DNA from: a virus
Length of the DNA stretch: 33,394 nt
IMG/VR virus record: IMGVR_UViG_3300006310_000002
Span: 1 to 33,394 of that record
Reading direction: 5' to 3' (one strand)
Position numbers and translations under genes: made by a program. This document shows, in pieces, positions 7,026 to 15,211 of the stretch. The notes below the pieces were generated by a model that was not told where the DNA came from, made no database searches, and worked only from the letters and a program-made list of their open reading frames with translations. The stretch's first letter is position 1, and every line of letters starts with the position of its first letter.

Positions 7026-7970
7026 ATGAAACAAGACGAAGGAACAACTAATGAAGTCGAGGCGAATCCATACAATCGCAAAAAGTATTGGCACACAGAA
7101 GATGTGATGCCGAAATCAGTACCAGATGCAGATAGTGGACCAGCTCAACCAGACCCTGAGAAGAAGACAGGATTTAGCTACGCAAGTAGTACTACAACAA
7201 ATAGTGCGAACCCAAATGTTTTATCCACTTCTGAAACAGCCACTTCGGATAAGGTCTTACAGGAATCAGCATTAAATGTTGAAGCCAAACCTTATACTAA
7301 AGTCGACTATAAAAAAAGATATGATGACCTAAAGCGTTATTATGACAGGAAACTTGGTGATTGGAATACAAAAGAAGGAGACCTTAAAGCACAGCTTCAA
7401 GCAAACCGACCTAAGTATACACCACCTAAAAGTGCTGAAGAACTTAGTGCTTTTAAAAAAGATTATCCTGACATTTATGGCGTAGTGGAAACTGTATCTC
7501 ACTTGCAGTCTCAAACTGAGATGAAAGGTTTGCAAGAGGAAGTTAGCTCTTTGAAAAAAGCTAATACAGCTTTAAGTCAAAGAGAAGCTCAATTAGAGTT
7601 ATCGAAACTTCATCCAGACTTTAATCAAATTAAAGAATCAGATGATTTTCATAGCTGGGCAGACTCACAACCCATGGAAATTAAATCATGGATTTATGAG
7701 AATAACTCCAATGGTAGACTTGCTGCAAGAGCAGTTGACTTATATAAGAAAGACCGAGGACTTGGATTAGATAAAAAAGCCACAGAAGGTAATAAGGTTA
7801 GTCAAGGTGCTGACTTGTTAGTTAAAACTAACGAACAAATTCAACCACCAACGAATAATCAAGTTATCTTTAAAAGTTCTGATTTCGAAAAGATGTCAGA
7901 TGCTGAGTTTGAAAGAAATGAGAAAGAAATTCTGATAGCTCAGAGAGAAGGTAGAATTATTAATAAATAA
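7026..7970 (+). CDS. Capsid assembly (scaffold) protein
   Basis: This 314-residue, highly charged protein lies directly before the major capsid gene. A disordered Ser/Thr/Pro-rich N-terminus (to about 90) is followed by long helical stretches (DYKKRYDDLKRYYDRKLGDW, then QSQTEMKGLQEEVSSLKKAN) with coiled-coil character. Next comes LHPDFNQIKESDDFHSWADS, and then a C-terminal helix-rich end with MSDAEFERNEKEILIAQREG, the usual capsid-binding end of podovirus scaffolds. It would direct coat assembly and leave the prohead before or during packaging. The AAAGGAGG site five bases before the ATG predicts strong translation. Confidence 0.87.
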   Translation: MKQDEGTTNEVEANPYNRKKYWHTEDVMPKSVPDADSGPAQPDPEKKTGFSYASSTTTNSANPNVLSTSETATSDKVLQESALNVEAKPYTKVDYKKRYDDLKRYYDRKLGDWNTKEGDLKAQLQANRPKYTPPKSAEELSAFKKDYPDIYGVVETVSHLQSQTEMKGLQEEVSSLKKANTALSQREAQLELSKLHPDFNQIKESDDFHSWADSQPMEIKSWIYENNSNGRLAARAVDLYKKDRGLGLDKKATEGNKVSQGADLLVKTNEQIQPPTNNQVIFKSSDFEKMSDAEFERNEKEILIAQREGRIINK

Positions 7971-8015
7971 TAATAATACTTTCATTTTATCAACCAAACA
8001 AAAAGGAGTCATAAT

Positions 8016-8975
8016 ATGGCAAATTTTGCAGGTGGTTCAACTACTAACTTTGGTGGTCAAACACCAACTGGAACTCAGGAAAACGCCTTTTGGGTACCTC
8101 AAATATACTCAAAGAAAGTTCAAATAGCACTTCGTAAAGCATCTGTTGCAGAAGCAATCTGTAACACAGACTATATGGGTGAAATTAAAAACTTTGGGGA
8201 CACAGTTAATATAGTAAAAGAACCACAAATAACTGTAAGTGATTATACTAGAGGTCTAGCGACTTCTGCTACAGCAATTACAGACGAAGAGCTTGTTCTA
8301 ACAGTAGACCAAGCTAAATACTTTCAATTCGCACTAGATGATATTGAAAAGAGATTTTCACATATCAACTTCCAATCGGTTGCATCAGATAATGCAGCAT
8401 ACAAGCTAAGAGATGCTTTAGACAGTAATGTCTTTACATATCTAGGTCTTGACGCTTCATCTATCGGTGCTACTAGACAAGGAAGTACATCAACACCTGA
8501 CACAATAGGTTTTGGAACTGGTGAAGTTGACCCTTTAAATGAGATGAGTCAAGCTGCTTTTTTTCTCGACAGACAAAATTGCCCTGAAGAGGGTCGTTGG
8601 TTTGTTGGAGCACCTGAGTGGTACGAATCTTTAGCTAACACAGCTTCTAAACTATTATCAGTTGATTACAACGCTGGTAAAGGTAGTCTTAGAAATGGAT
8701 TAGTTGCAAGTGGTCTCGTTAGAGGTTTCCAAATGTATAAATCAAATAATCTAGCAACAAATGACCTAACAGGTGCTTCACCTGCTGGGACAGCAACTGC
8801 TCCTGTGGCAACATGGGGTCAAATGAGTGCAGTTTCGTGTGCATCTCAATTGAAGATTGTTGAAAGTTTAAGAAGTACTACTACTTTCGCTGACATAGTA
8901 AGAGGATTACTTGTCTTCGGAAGAAAAGTTCTTAGAACTGACTGCGTTGGAAGAACAATTTACGTTATAGCCTAA
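8016..8975 (+). CDS. Major capsid protein (HK97-fold type)
   Basis: This 319-residue protein follows the scaffold gene. It shows features of podovirus capsid proteins: an N-arm ending NAFWVPQIYSKKVQIALRKA, an extended-loop-like region with GDTVNIVKEPQITVSDYTRG, the QAKYFQFALDDIEKRFSHIN helix typical of the spine of HK97-fold coats, and a C-terminal RGLLVFGRKVLRTDCVGRTI strand region. AAAAAGGAG six bases before the ATG gives a strong ribosome site. A strong terminator lies 43 bases downstream. I assign the family from order and sequence character, not from a search. Confidence 0.9.
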   Translation: MANFAGGSTTNFGGQTPTGTQENAFWVPQIYSKKVQIALRKASVAEAICNTDYMGEIKNFGDTVNIVKEPQITVSDYTRGLATSATAITDEELVLTVDQAKYFQFALDDIEKRFSHINFQSVASDNAAYKLRDALDSNVFTYLGLDASSIGATRQGSTSTPDTIGFGTGEVDPLNEMSQAAFFLDRQNCPEEGRWFVGAPEWYESLANTASKLLSVDYNAGKGSLRNGLVASGLVRGFQMYKSNNLATNDLTGASPAGTATAPVATWGQMSAVSCASQLKIVESLRSTTTFADIVRGLLVFGRKVLRTDCVGRTIYVIA

Positions 8976-9018
8976 TTTATTAGTCTTTACGTTATTGTTA
9001 GTATTAAACCTAACACCT

Positions 9019-9050
9019 AGATAGGGGGTTGAAATATACCCCCTGTCTTT
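9019..9050 (+). terminator. Rho-independent terminator after the capsid gene
   Basis: An 11-pair stem joins 9019-9029 (AGATAGGGGGT) to 9038-9048 (ACCCCCTGTCT) with a single G-U wobble and an eight-base loop, followed by TTTAAATT. It lies 43 bases after the capsid stop codon and before the next gene. The tail is short in T, so termination may be partial, leaving read-through into the tail genes. Confidence 0.85.
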
Positions 9051-9071
9051 AAATTAAACAAAGGATTACAT

Positions 9072-9173
9072 ATGGAACATATTAATAAAGCATGGGCTTG
9101 GGTTAAAGCCAATAAAAAAATTTCTATTATTGCAGTCGTAGTAGTAGTAGTTATATACAGTCTTGTTAATTAA
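9072..9173 (+). CDS. Tiny single-pass membrane protein
   Basis: This 33-residue frame has an amphipathic, aromatic start (MEHINKAWAWVKANKK) followed by a run of about 15 hydrophobic residues including six valines in a row. AAAGGAT lies just upstream of the ATG. It follows the capsid terminator and precedes another small gene. It would insert once in the membrane. A role in virion assembly or lysis cannot be told from sequence. Confidence 0.65.
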   Translation: MEHINKAWAWVKANKKISIIAVVVVVVIYSLVN

Positions 9174-9190
9174 TTTATAGAGGAATTTAA

Positions 9191-9355
9191 ATGAGTAAAG
9201 CTGTAAAAAAGCTTAGAAAATATTTTCAGGAACTTCAGAAGTTAGAAGCAAAAGAAGAAGTTGTTTTAGAAAAGATTGATGAAACAATTGATGAATTAGA
9301 AAATTGCGACCACTCTGATTGTTCACCTGTTCATCCATTAAAAATTAACGATTAA
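9191..9355 (+). CDS. Small coiled-coil protein, unknown function
   Basis: This 54-residue frame with AGAGGAA before the ATG encodes a basic helix (MSKAVKKLRKYFQELQKLEA), then an acidic helix, then a short tail with two cysteines and three histidines or nearby acids (ENCDHSDCSPVHP). The CDHSDC cluster could bind a metal, but there are too few residues to claim that. It ends three bases before the tail-tube gene, so it belongs to the same message. Confidence 0.62.
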   Translation: MSKAVKKLRKYFQELQKLEAKEEVVLEKIDETIDELENCDHSDCSPVHPLKIND

Positions 9356-9357
9356 AA

Positions 9358-10104
9358 ATGGCAAAGACATATTTATCACTTACTAATGAATTATTAGTAG
9401 AACTTAATGAACCAGAACTTTCAGCAGTTGCTGATGGAGTAGGAGTACAAAAACAAGTTGCTAACTGTGTAAATAGAGCTTACTCTGATATAGTAGATGC
9501 TGTAGATGATTGGTCTTGGTTAAGTGCTGGTAATCCTGATGACCCTTATTATGGTAATACTACTGTTCAAACAGTTATTGGACAAAGATGGTATTTAGCA
9601 AAAGCTTTATCTCCAGATGTAGATGGAGATTTTGATTCAGTAAATTGGGATATGTTTACTCTTGTAGATACTGCTTCTCCTTATACAATTAATAAATTAG
9701 CTTTTACAACTTTAACAGTTTGGAGAACTAATTATGCAAAATCAGAAGAAGCTTCTGCTAGAACTTCTGAATATGCAGTACCATTAAGAGTTATAAGAAG
9801 TTCTGATGGTAGAAGATTTGGATTATCTCCAATACCTGATAAAGTTTATAATATACATTTCTTTGCATATAATAGACCAACTGCTTTATCTGCAGATACA
9901 GATACAGTTGCCTTTCCAGAACAATACAAAACAGTTTTATTAGCAAGAGCTAGATATTATATTTATCAATTTAAAGATAATATAGCTCAAGCACAATTAG
10001 CATTAGACGAATACAAAAAAGGTTTACAATCTATGGCTGATAATTTAAATTCACCACAACCACAATATATGTCGGATGTAAGATTTACTTATTTGTTACC
10101 ATAA
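9358..10104 (+). CDS. Head-tail adaptor / tail tubular protein A-like
   Basis: This 248-residue protein is in the place of T7 gp11 (tail tubular protein A), between capsid and the large tube protein. It starts with a helical MAKTYLSLTNELLVELNEPE, then VANCVNRAYSDIVDAVDDWSW, as in the adaptor family. A beta-rich middle has VPLRVIRSSDGRRFGLSPIP, and a C-terminal helix (LLARARYYIYQFKDN...) follows. Proteins of this kind form the ring under the portal. T7 gp11 is somewhat shorter (about 196 residues). There is no obvious Shine-Dalgarno site and the start lies two bases after the previous stop, so coupling is likely. Confidence 0.75.
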   Translation: MAKTYLSLTNELLVELNEPELSAVADGVGVQKQVANCVNRAYSDIVDAVDDWSWLSAGNPDDPYYGNTTVQTVIGQRWYLAKALSPDVDGDFDSVNWDMFTLVDTASPYTINKLAFTTLTVWRTNYAKSEEASARTSEYAVPLRVIRSSDGRRFGLSPIPDKVYNIHFFAYNRPTALSADTDTVAFPEQYKTVLLARARYYIYQFKDNIAQAQLALDEYKKGLQSMADNLNSPQPQYMSDVRFTYLLP

Positions 10105-10117
10105 GGATTAAAAATTT

Positions 10118-11923
10118 ATGCCAACTCAAGGAGCTTCCATTACAGTTGCAGGAGGTTTAGATTTAGTTTCAAGTGCTCACGCATTATTTAGAACCCCTGG
10201 AGCAGCAACTATTTTACAAAACTTTGAATCAGCTACTACTGGTGGCTATCGAAGAATAAATGGATTTGCAAAATGGGGTGGAGCAAGTGCAACAGTTCCA
10301 ACTGGTCTTGCAACAGATGATATAACAGGATTAGTTCCATATGCTGATGGAGTTATTGCTTGTCAAGCTAATAATATTTATTGGAGTCTAGATGGTATAA
10401 GTTGGACTCAAATAAATAAAGATACTTATAAAGCTCTTACAGGTACAGTTGCAGTAACTGCAAGTTCAGCAGCAGTTGTTGGAACTGGAACAACTTTTAC
10501 AACTGAATTAGCTGTAGATGATAGAGTAAAAATTAATAGTATTAAATACAGAGTTTTATCTATTACAGATAATACAAATTTAACATTAGATATTGATGTA
10601 GTATCTACTGCTAGTAGTCAATCTATTTATAGAAGTGGAATGATAGCTAGTGAATTATCAAGTGCTACAGCAATTGTAAGAACTAATCAAACTAATAATC
10701 AGTTTGCTAAATATGAATCAAAAGGTGCTTATGGAACCTTATATATTGTTGATGATGTTAATAAAATAGCTGAATTTCAAATTACTAAATCAGGTGCTGT
10801 ATATAGTTATTATTTTGAAGAATTAGATAGGTCAGCTCCAGTTAATCCTTCAAGAGCTACTATTTTTTCAGAACGATTAGTAGTAGCAGGACAATCTGTA
10901 TCAACAAGTACTGTTGCTTATAGTGGTCGTTTAAAACCTTATGATTTTGAAGCTACTGGTTCAGGAACAATTGATGTTGGAGATATTATTGTAGGTATTA
11001 AAGTCTTCAGAAATACTCTTATTATTTTTTGTAAAAATAGTATATTTGAGTTGACAAGCCTTGATTCTGACCCTATACTTAAATCTATAACCAAAAATAT
11101 AGGTTGTATAGATGGAAATACAATTCAGGAAATAGGTGGAGATTTAATTTTTCTAGCACCTGATGGTTTAAGAACAGTTGCTGGAACAGCTAGAATTGGT
11201 GATATTGAAATTGGTTCTATTAGTAGAAAAATTTTACCAAGAATAAATGAAATATTAGATAATATTGCTGACTATACTCTTTCTAGTATGGTTATTCGAG
11301 AAAGAAGTCAATACAGATTATTTTACTTTCAATCAGGTCAAGCTAATTCAAGTCAAAGTGGAATCATAGGAACATTTAAATTTGATGAACAAGGAATTCC
11401 TGCTTTTGAATGGAGTGAATCAAAAGGATTGGTAGTTAAAACTTGTACTTCAGATTTAAATACTTCTAATGAAGAAGTTAAATTTAGTGCAGATGAAACT
11501 GGTTTTGTTTACTTGCATGATACTGGAAACAATTTTAATGGTTCCAATATTGATGCAAGATTTCAAACACCAGATATGGACTATGGGGATAATGGTTTAA
11601 GAAAAAGTCTTTACGCAGTTAAAGCAAATATTAACCCAGAAGGAACACAAGACGATTTAAAATTAAGAATTAGATATGATTTTGAATCTACAGATGTACC
11701 CCAACCTGGAGAATTTAGTGTTGGTACTTTAAATCGAGCATCTTTATATGGAACTGCTGCATATGGAAGTGGAACATATGGTGCAGTAGTTTTACCAAGT
11801 AAAAGAATGTTAGTAGTAGGAAGTGGATTTTCAAATAGTTTTAGATTTTTTAGTGATGATACAAATGCAGCTTATTCAGTTAATGGATTATTCGTATCAT
11901 TTATAGCAGGAGGAAGAAGATAA
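10118..11923 (+). CDS. Tail tubular protein B / tail nozzle-like protein
   Basis: This 601-residue protein starts GGLDLVSSAHALFRTPGAA, then NFESATTGGYRRINGFAKW, a start shared by nozzle-type proteins of podoviruses. The core is repetitive beta structure suggestive of a propeller (FSERLVVAGQ, FRNTLIIFCKNSIFELTS, GGDLIFLAPDGLRTVAGT). Residues about 106-175 contain a small insert with GTGTTFTTELAVDDRVKING-like spacing (here VDDRVKINSIKYRV), common in phage tail proteins. It would form the tip of the short tail. AAGGA precedes the ATG. Confidence 0.78.
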   Translation: MPTQGASITVAGGLDLVSSAHALFRTPGAATILQNFESATTGGYRRINGFAKWGGASATVPTGLATDDITGLVPYADGVIACQANNIYWSLDGISWTQINKDTYKALTGTVAVTASSAAVVGTGTTFTTELAVDDRVKINSIKYRVLSITDNTNLTLDIDVVSTASSQSIYRSGMIASELSSATAIVRTNQTNNQFAKYESKGAYGTLYIVDDVNKIAEFQITKSGAVYSYYFEELDRSAPVNPSRATIFSERLVVAGQSVSTSTVAYSGRLKPYDFEATGSGTIDVGDIIVGIKVFRNTLIIFCKNSIFELTSLDSDPILKSITKNIGCIDGNTIQEIGGDLIFLAPDGLRTVAGTARIGDIEIGSISRKILPRINEILDNIADYTLSSMVIRERSQYRLFYFQSGQANSSQSGIIGTFKFDEQGIPAFEWSESKGLVVKTCTSDLNTSNEEVKFSADETGFVYLHDTGNNFNGSNIDARFQTPDMDYGDNGLRKSLYAVKANINPEGTQDDLKLRIRYDFESTDVPQPGEFSVGTLNRASLYGTAAYGSGTYGAVVLPSKRMLVVGSGFSNSFRFFSDDTNAAYSVNGLFVSFIAGGRR

Positions 11924-11924
11924 T

Positions 11925-13847
11925 ATGGCAGGTTATACACGACAAACCACATTTACAACTGGTAATACAATTGAAGTTGCAGATTTTAATAATGAATATA
12001 ATCAATTATTAGCAGCATTTGTAAATACAACTGGACATAAACATGATGGTACAGCAGCCGAAGGTCCTGTTATTTCTGTACTTGGAGATAGTGGAGTAGT
12101 TACTCCTTTAAATAAAATTTTAGTTGATACTGCTAGTAATCATTTAGAATTTTATGTAGATGTTTCTAGTGCTGCAGTTCAACAATTAAGAATTCAAGAT
12201 GGAGCAATCGTTCCAATTTTAGATAATGATATAGATGTAGGTACAAATCTTTTAGAATTTAAAGATGCATTTTTTGATGGTACTGTAAATTTAGATACTT
12301 TAGTTATTGGTACTTCAACTGGTGTAACATCTGTTGATACAGATTTAACTTCTGCTTCATCAAGTGATGATACTTTAGCTTCTGCTAAAGCAATTAAAAC
12401 TTATGTAGATTCAGTACCTGTCGGAGACCTTACTGCTATTGTAGCAGGAACTGGTTTAACTGGAACATCTTTATCAGGACCAATACCAACTTTAAATGTA
12501 ATTGGTGGAACTGGTATAACTGCTAACGCAGACGATATAGCAATTGATGCTACAGTTACTACATTAACTGGTTCTCAAACTCTTACAAATAAAATTCTTA
12601 CAAGTCCAGTTATTAACACACCAACAGGTGATGTTGTAACTATAACTGGAACACAAACTTTAACAAATAAAACTCTTACAACTCCAATTATTTCTAGTAT
12701 TTCAAATACTGGAACAATAACTTTACCTACTTCAACAGATACATTAGTTGGTAAAGATACTACAGATACTCTTACAAATAAAACATTAACAAGTCCAGTT
12801 CTTAATACAACTATTAGTGGAACAGCTTTTAAAGATGAAGATACTATGTCTTCTAATTCTGCAACTGCTGTATCTTCACAACAATCTATTAAAACATATG
12901 TTGATACTCAAGTAGCAACTATACCAGTTGGAGATATTACTTCAGTTGTTGCAGGAAGTGGTTTAACAGGTGGAGGAACATCAGGTGATGTTACTTTAAA
13001 TGTTATTGGTGGAACAGGTATTACTGCAAATGCAGATGATATTGCAATTGATAGTAGTGTTGTTACATTAACTGGAACTCAAGCTTTATCAGCTAAAACA
13101 TTAACTAGCCCAGTTTTAAATGGAACACTTAGTGGTACAGCATTTTTAGATGACGATACTTTAGCAGATGATTCTGCTATAGCAGTTGCATCTCAACAAT
13201 CTATTAAAGCTTATGTAGATTCTCAAGCTCACTCTGTTACTCCAAGTAGTACAACTACATTTACAAATAAATCAATTGATTCTGATGATAATACTATTAC
13301 AAATATAGTTAATGCAGATATTAAAGCTGCAGCAGCTATTGATGCAACAAAGATTGCAGATGGTTCAGTAAGTGATACAGAGTTTCAAAGATTAGATGGA
13401 CTAACTTCAGATATTCAAACACAATTAGATTTAAAAGCAGCTTTAGCTTCTCCAGATTTAACTGGAAATCCTACAGCTCCTACACAATCAGCAAGTGATA
13501 ACTCAACTAAACTTGCAACAACAGCTTATGTTGATGGTCAAGTTGCTACAGAAAATGAATTATCAGAATTAAATGATGTAACTATTGCAGGTATTGCAGA
13601 TGCTAATTATTTAATGTATGATAATGCTGCAAGTGTTTGGAAAAATAAAGCGATAAGTGGTGCAATAACTTCTGATAATTTAGGAGTAACAACTTTATCT
13701 GCTTTAATAGATGCTACAAAAATAGCAGATGGAACTGTAACAAATGCAGAATTCCAGTATATTAATACTTTGAGTTCTAATGCACAGACTCAAATAGATA
13801 CGAAAGCGACAGCAGGTTTTGCTGTGGCTATGGCAATTGCCTTATAG
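11925..13847 (+). CDS. Tail fibre protein with repeated LTNKTLTSP units
   Basis: This 640-residue fibre has a virion-binding N-terminus (residues 1-110: ADFNNEYNQLLAAFVNTTGH, then KHDGTAAEGPVI, then VQDGAIVPILDNDIDVG-like text). A repetitive shaft follows with several TQTLTNKTLTSPV units and two closely related GLTG...LNVIGGTGITANADDIAID blocks. The C-terminal part repeats LATTAYVDGQV, QLDLKAALASPDLTGNP and IDATKIADG units typical of trimeric fibres. There is no enzymatic or chaperone domain at the end, and it stops abruptly at ATAGFAVAMAIAL. Its TAA-T-ATG junction with the upstream gene suggests coupling. Confidence 0.85.
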   Translation: MAGYTRQTTFTTGNTIEVADFNNEYNQLLAAFVNTTGHKHDGTAAEGPVISVLGDSGVVTPLNKILVDTASNHLEFYVDVSSAAVQQLRIQDGAIVPILDNDIDVGTNLLEFKDAFFDGTVNLDTLVIGTSTGVTSVDTDLTSASSSDDTLASAKAIKTYVDSVPVGDLTAIVAGTGLTGTSLSGPIPTLNVIGGTGITANADDIAIDATVTTLTGSQTLTNKILTSPVINTPTGDVVTITGTQTLTNKTLTTPIISSISNTGTITLPTSTDTLVGKDTTDTLTNKTLTSPVLNTTISGTAFKDEDTMSSNSATAVSSQQSIKTYVDTQVATIPVGDITSVVAGSGLTGGGTSGDVTLNVIGGTGITANADDIAIDSSVVTLTGTQALSAKTLTSPVLNGTLSGTAFLDDDTLADDSAIAVASQQSIKAYVDSQAHSVTPSSTTTFTNKSIDSDDNTITNIVNADIKAAAAIDATKIADGSVSDTEFQRLDGLTSDIQTQLDLKAALASPDLTGNPTAPTQSASDNSTKLATTAYVDGQVATENELSELNDVTIAGIADANYLMYDNAASVWKNKAISGAITSDNLGVTTLSALIDATKIADGTVTNAEFQYINTLSSNAQTQIDTKATAGFAVAMAIAL

Positions 13848-13852
13848 TCTAG

Positions 13853-13881
13853 TTGACAATATGGCAAAAAAATGGTATAAT
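13853..13881 (+). promoter_or_regulatory. Perfect consensus sigma70 promoter
   Basis: TTGACA at 13853-13858 and TATAAT at 13876-13881 both match the consensus perfectly with 17 bases between. It sits in the 45-base gap after the 11925 fibre gene. The expected start near 13888 is only about five bases from the ATG at 13893, so the TTAGGA at 13881-13886 would not be in the message. Confidence 0.82.
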
Positions 13882-13892
13882 TAGGATAATAA

Positions 13893-14228
13893 ATGGCTCA
13901 AAATTTTCAAAGAACATTAAAAAGAAATATCACTCTCTCTGGTTCTCCTACAGAACTAAGAGCAGCTACTACAACAAATGATGCAATTATAGGTGTTAGA
14001 TGTACTAATACTTCTGGTGCATCTGTTGACGTTTCTGTCTATGTAAAAAATACTTCAACAAACTATTTTATTATTAAAGCAGCTCCCATCCCTACAGGTG
14101 GAAGTTTGGAATTAATTGATGGTGGTTCAAAAGTTGTATTACAAACTGGAGATTCAGTTGAAGCTTATGCTTCAGCAGCTACTTCAGTTGATATTATTTT
14201 AAGTGTTGTTGATTCAATTAGTACATAA
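13893..14228 (+). CDS. Small beta-sandwich virion protein
   Basis: This 111-residue protein has no charged helix and alternates beta strands (AAPIPTGGSLELIDGGSKVV, LQTGDSVEAYASAATSVDII). This is a pattern I associate with small virion or tail-associated proteins found beside fibre genes. It is preceded by its own perfect promoter. It could be a fibre tip, decoration or adaptor protein. The exact function is unknown. Confidence 0.72.
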   Translation: MAQNFQRTLKRNITLSGSPTELRAATTTNDAIIGVRCTNTSGASVDVSVYVKNTSTNYFIIKAAPIPTGGSLELIDGGSKVVLQTGDSVEAYASAATSVDIILSVVDSIST

Positions 14229-14245
14229 TATTAAGGATAATATAG

Positions 14246-15202
14246 ATGGCATATGTTGGTGCAACTCCTGCACGAAAAGTCTTAACTTCAGATGATATTA
14301 CAGATGGTGTAATAACTGCTGGTAAAATAGCTACAGATGCAGTTGAAACTGCTAAAGTTAAAGCTGATAATATTACAAATGTTAAAACAGAATTTACACC
14401 TGGATTAGAAATCAAAGGTGATGGAGCTTCTGCAGCAGGTAAGTTAACTTTAAATTGTGAACAAAATACTCATGCAGTACATATTGCAAGTCCTGCTCAT
14501 TCTGCAGCAGCAACATATACTTTAACACTTCCTACAGGAGTTGGAACAGATGGACAAGTTTTAGCAACAGATGGAACAACTTCAAATCAATTAACTTGGG
14601 TAGATGCAGTAGAAGACAAACCTACTGTAACTGCAGTAAGTGCAATTATTCCTCCAAGTATAGCAACAAGTGTTACAATTACAGGAACAAATTTTGCAAC
14701 GGATTCTACTCATGTACCAATTGTAGAAGCAGTAAGTGCAACAAATGCATATACAAGAGCTTCAGTAGTTTCTTGGGCAAGTGCAACCTCTATCTCGGCA
14801 ACCTTCAATTTACCCCTTGGAGATTACCGAGTTAGAGTTGAGAATCCAGATGGTAATGCTGGAATGTCAACTAACGCAATTTTACAATCAAGCTCATCTC
14901 CTACATGGACAACTGCTTCAGGTTCTTTAGGAACTTTTGCAGCATTAGCAGCTATATCAGAAACAGTTGTAGCTACTTCAGATAGTGCAGTTACTTATGC
15001 AAAAACTTCAGGAACTTTTCCTGGTGGTGTTACATTAGCAACTGCAACAGGAATTATAAGTGGAACAGAAACTGGAAGTTCATCAACAACTACTTATACT
15101 TTTGATATAACTCCAACAGATGCAGAAGCTCAAGTTGGAGCAGCAAGAGAATTTACAATGACAATTTCTCATGGTGGAACTGGAGGAATGCAATTTAACT
15201 AG
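14246..15202 (+). CDS. Tail-associated protein with TIG and Ig-like domains (cassette 1, gene A)
   Basis: This 318-residue protein starts with a fibre-like N-terminus (residues 1-120; GVITAGKIATDAVETAKVKA, then a TLTLPTGVGTDGQVLATDGT stretch). An IPT/TIG-like Ig domain follows at about 125-212 (PTVTAVSA...VTITGTNF...YRVRVENPDGNAG). A second Ig-like domain of the putative He_PIG kind lies at about 216-310 (SLGTFAALA...GTFPGGVTLATATGIISGTE...TPTDAEAQ). It ends GGTGGMQFN. A related, shorter protein is encoded at 17699. Ig-like domains in phages often bind surface carbohydrate weakly. AAGGA precedes the ATG. Confidence 0.78.
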   Translation: MAYVGATPARKVLTSDDITDGVITAGKIATDAVETAKVKADNITNVKTEFTPGLEIKGDGASAAGKLTLNCEQNTHAVHIASPAHSAAATYTLTLPTGVGTDGQVLATDGTTSNQLTWVDAVEDKPTVTAVSAIIPPSIATSVTITGTNFATDSTHVPIVEAVSATNAYTRASVVSWASATSISATFNLPLGDYRVRVENPDGNAGMSTNAILQSSSSPTWTTASGSLGTFAALAAISETVVATSDSAVTYAKTSGTFPGGVTLATATGIISGTETGSSSTTTYTFDITPTDAEAQVGAAREFTMTISHGGTGGMQFN

Positions 15203-15211
15203 GATTTTATT

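Noticed and set aside
11051-11079. TTGACA-17-TATACT inside the tail nozzle gene
   Set aside because: It has good spacing and boxes but lies in the middle of a coding region with no following gene start; it may be chance in AT-rich DNA.
14596-14835. Forward frame encoding a cysteine-rich 79-residue product
   Set aside because: It lies wholly inside the 14246 gene in another frame; the cysteines come from shifted reading of TGC/TGT-containing Ser, Ala and Val codons, and there is no ribosome site.
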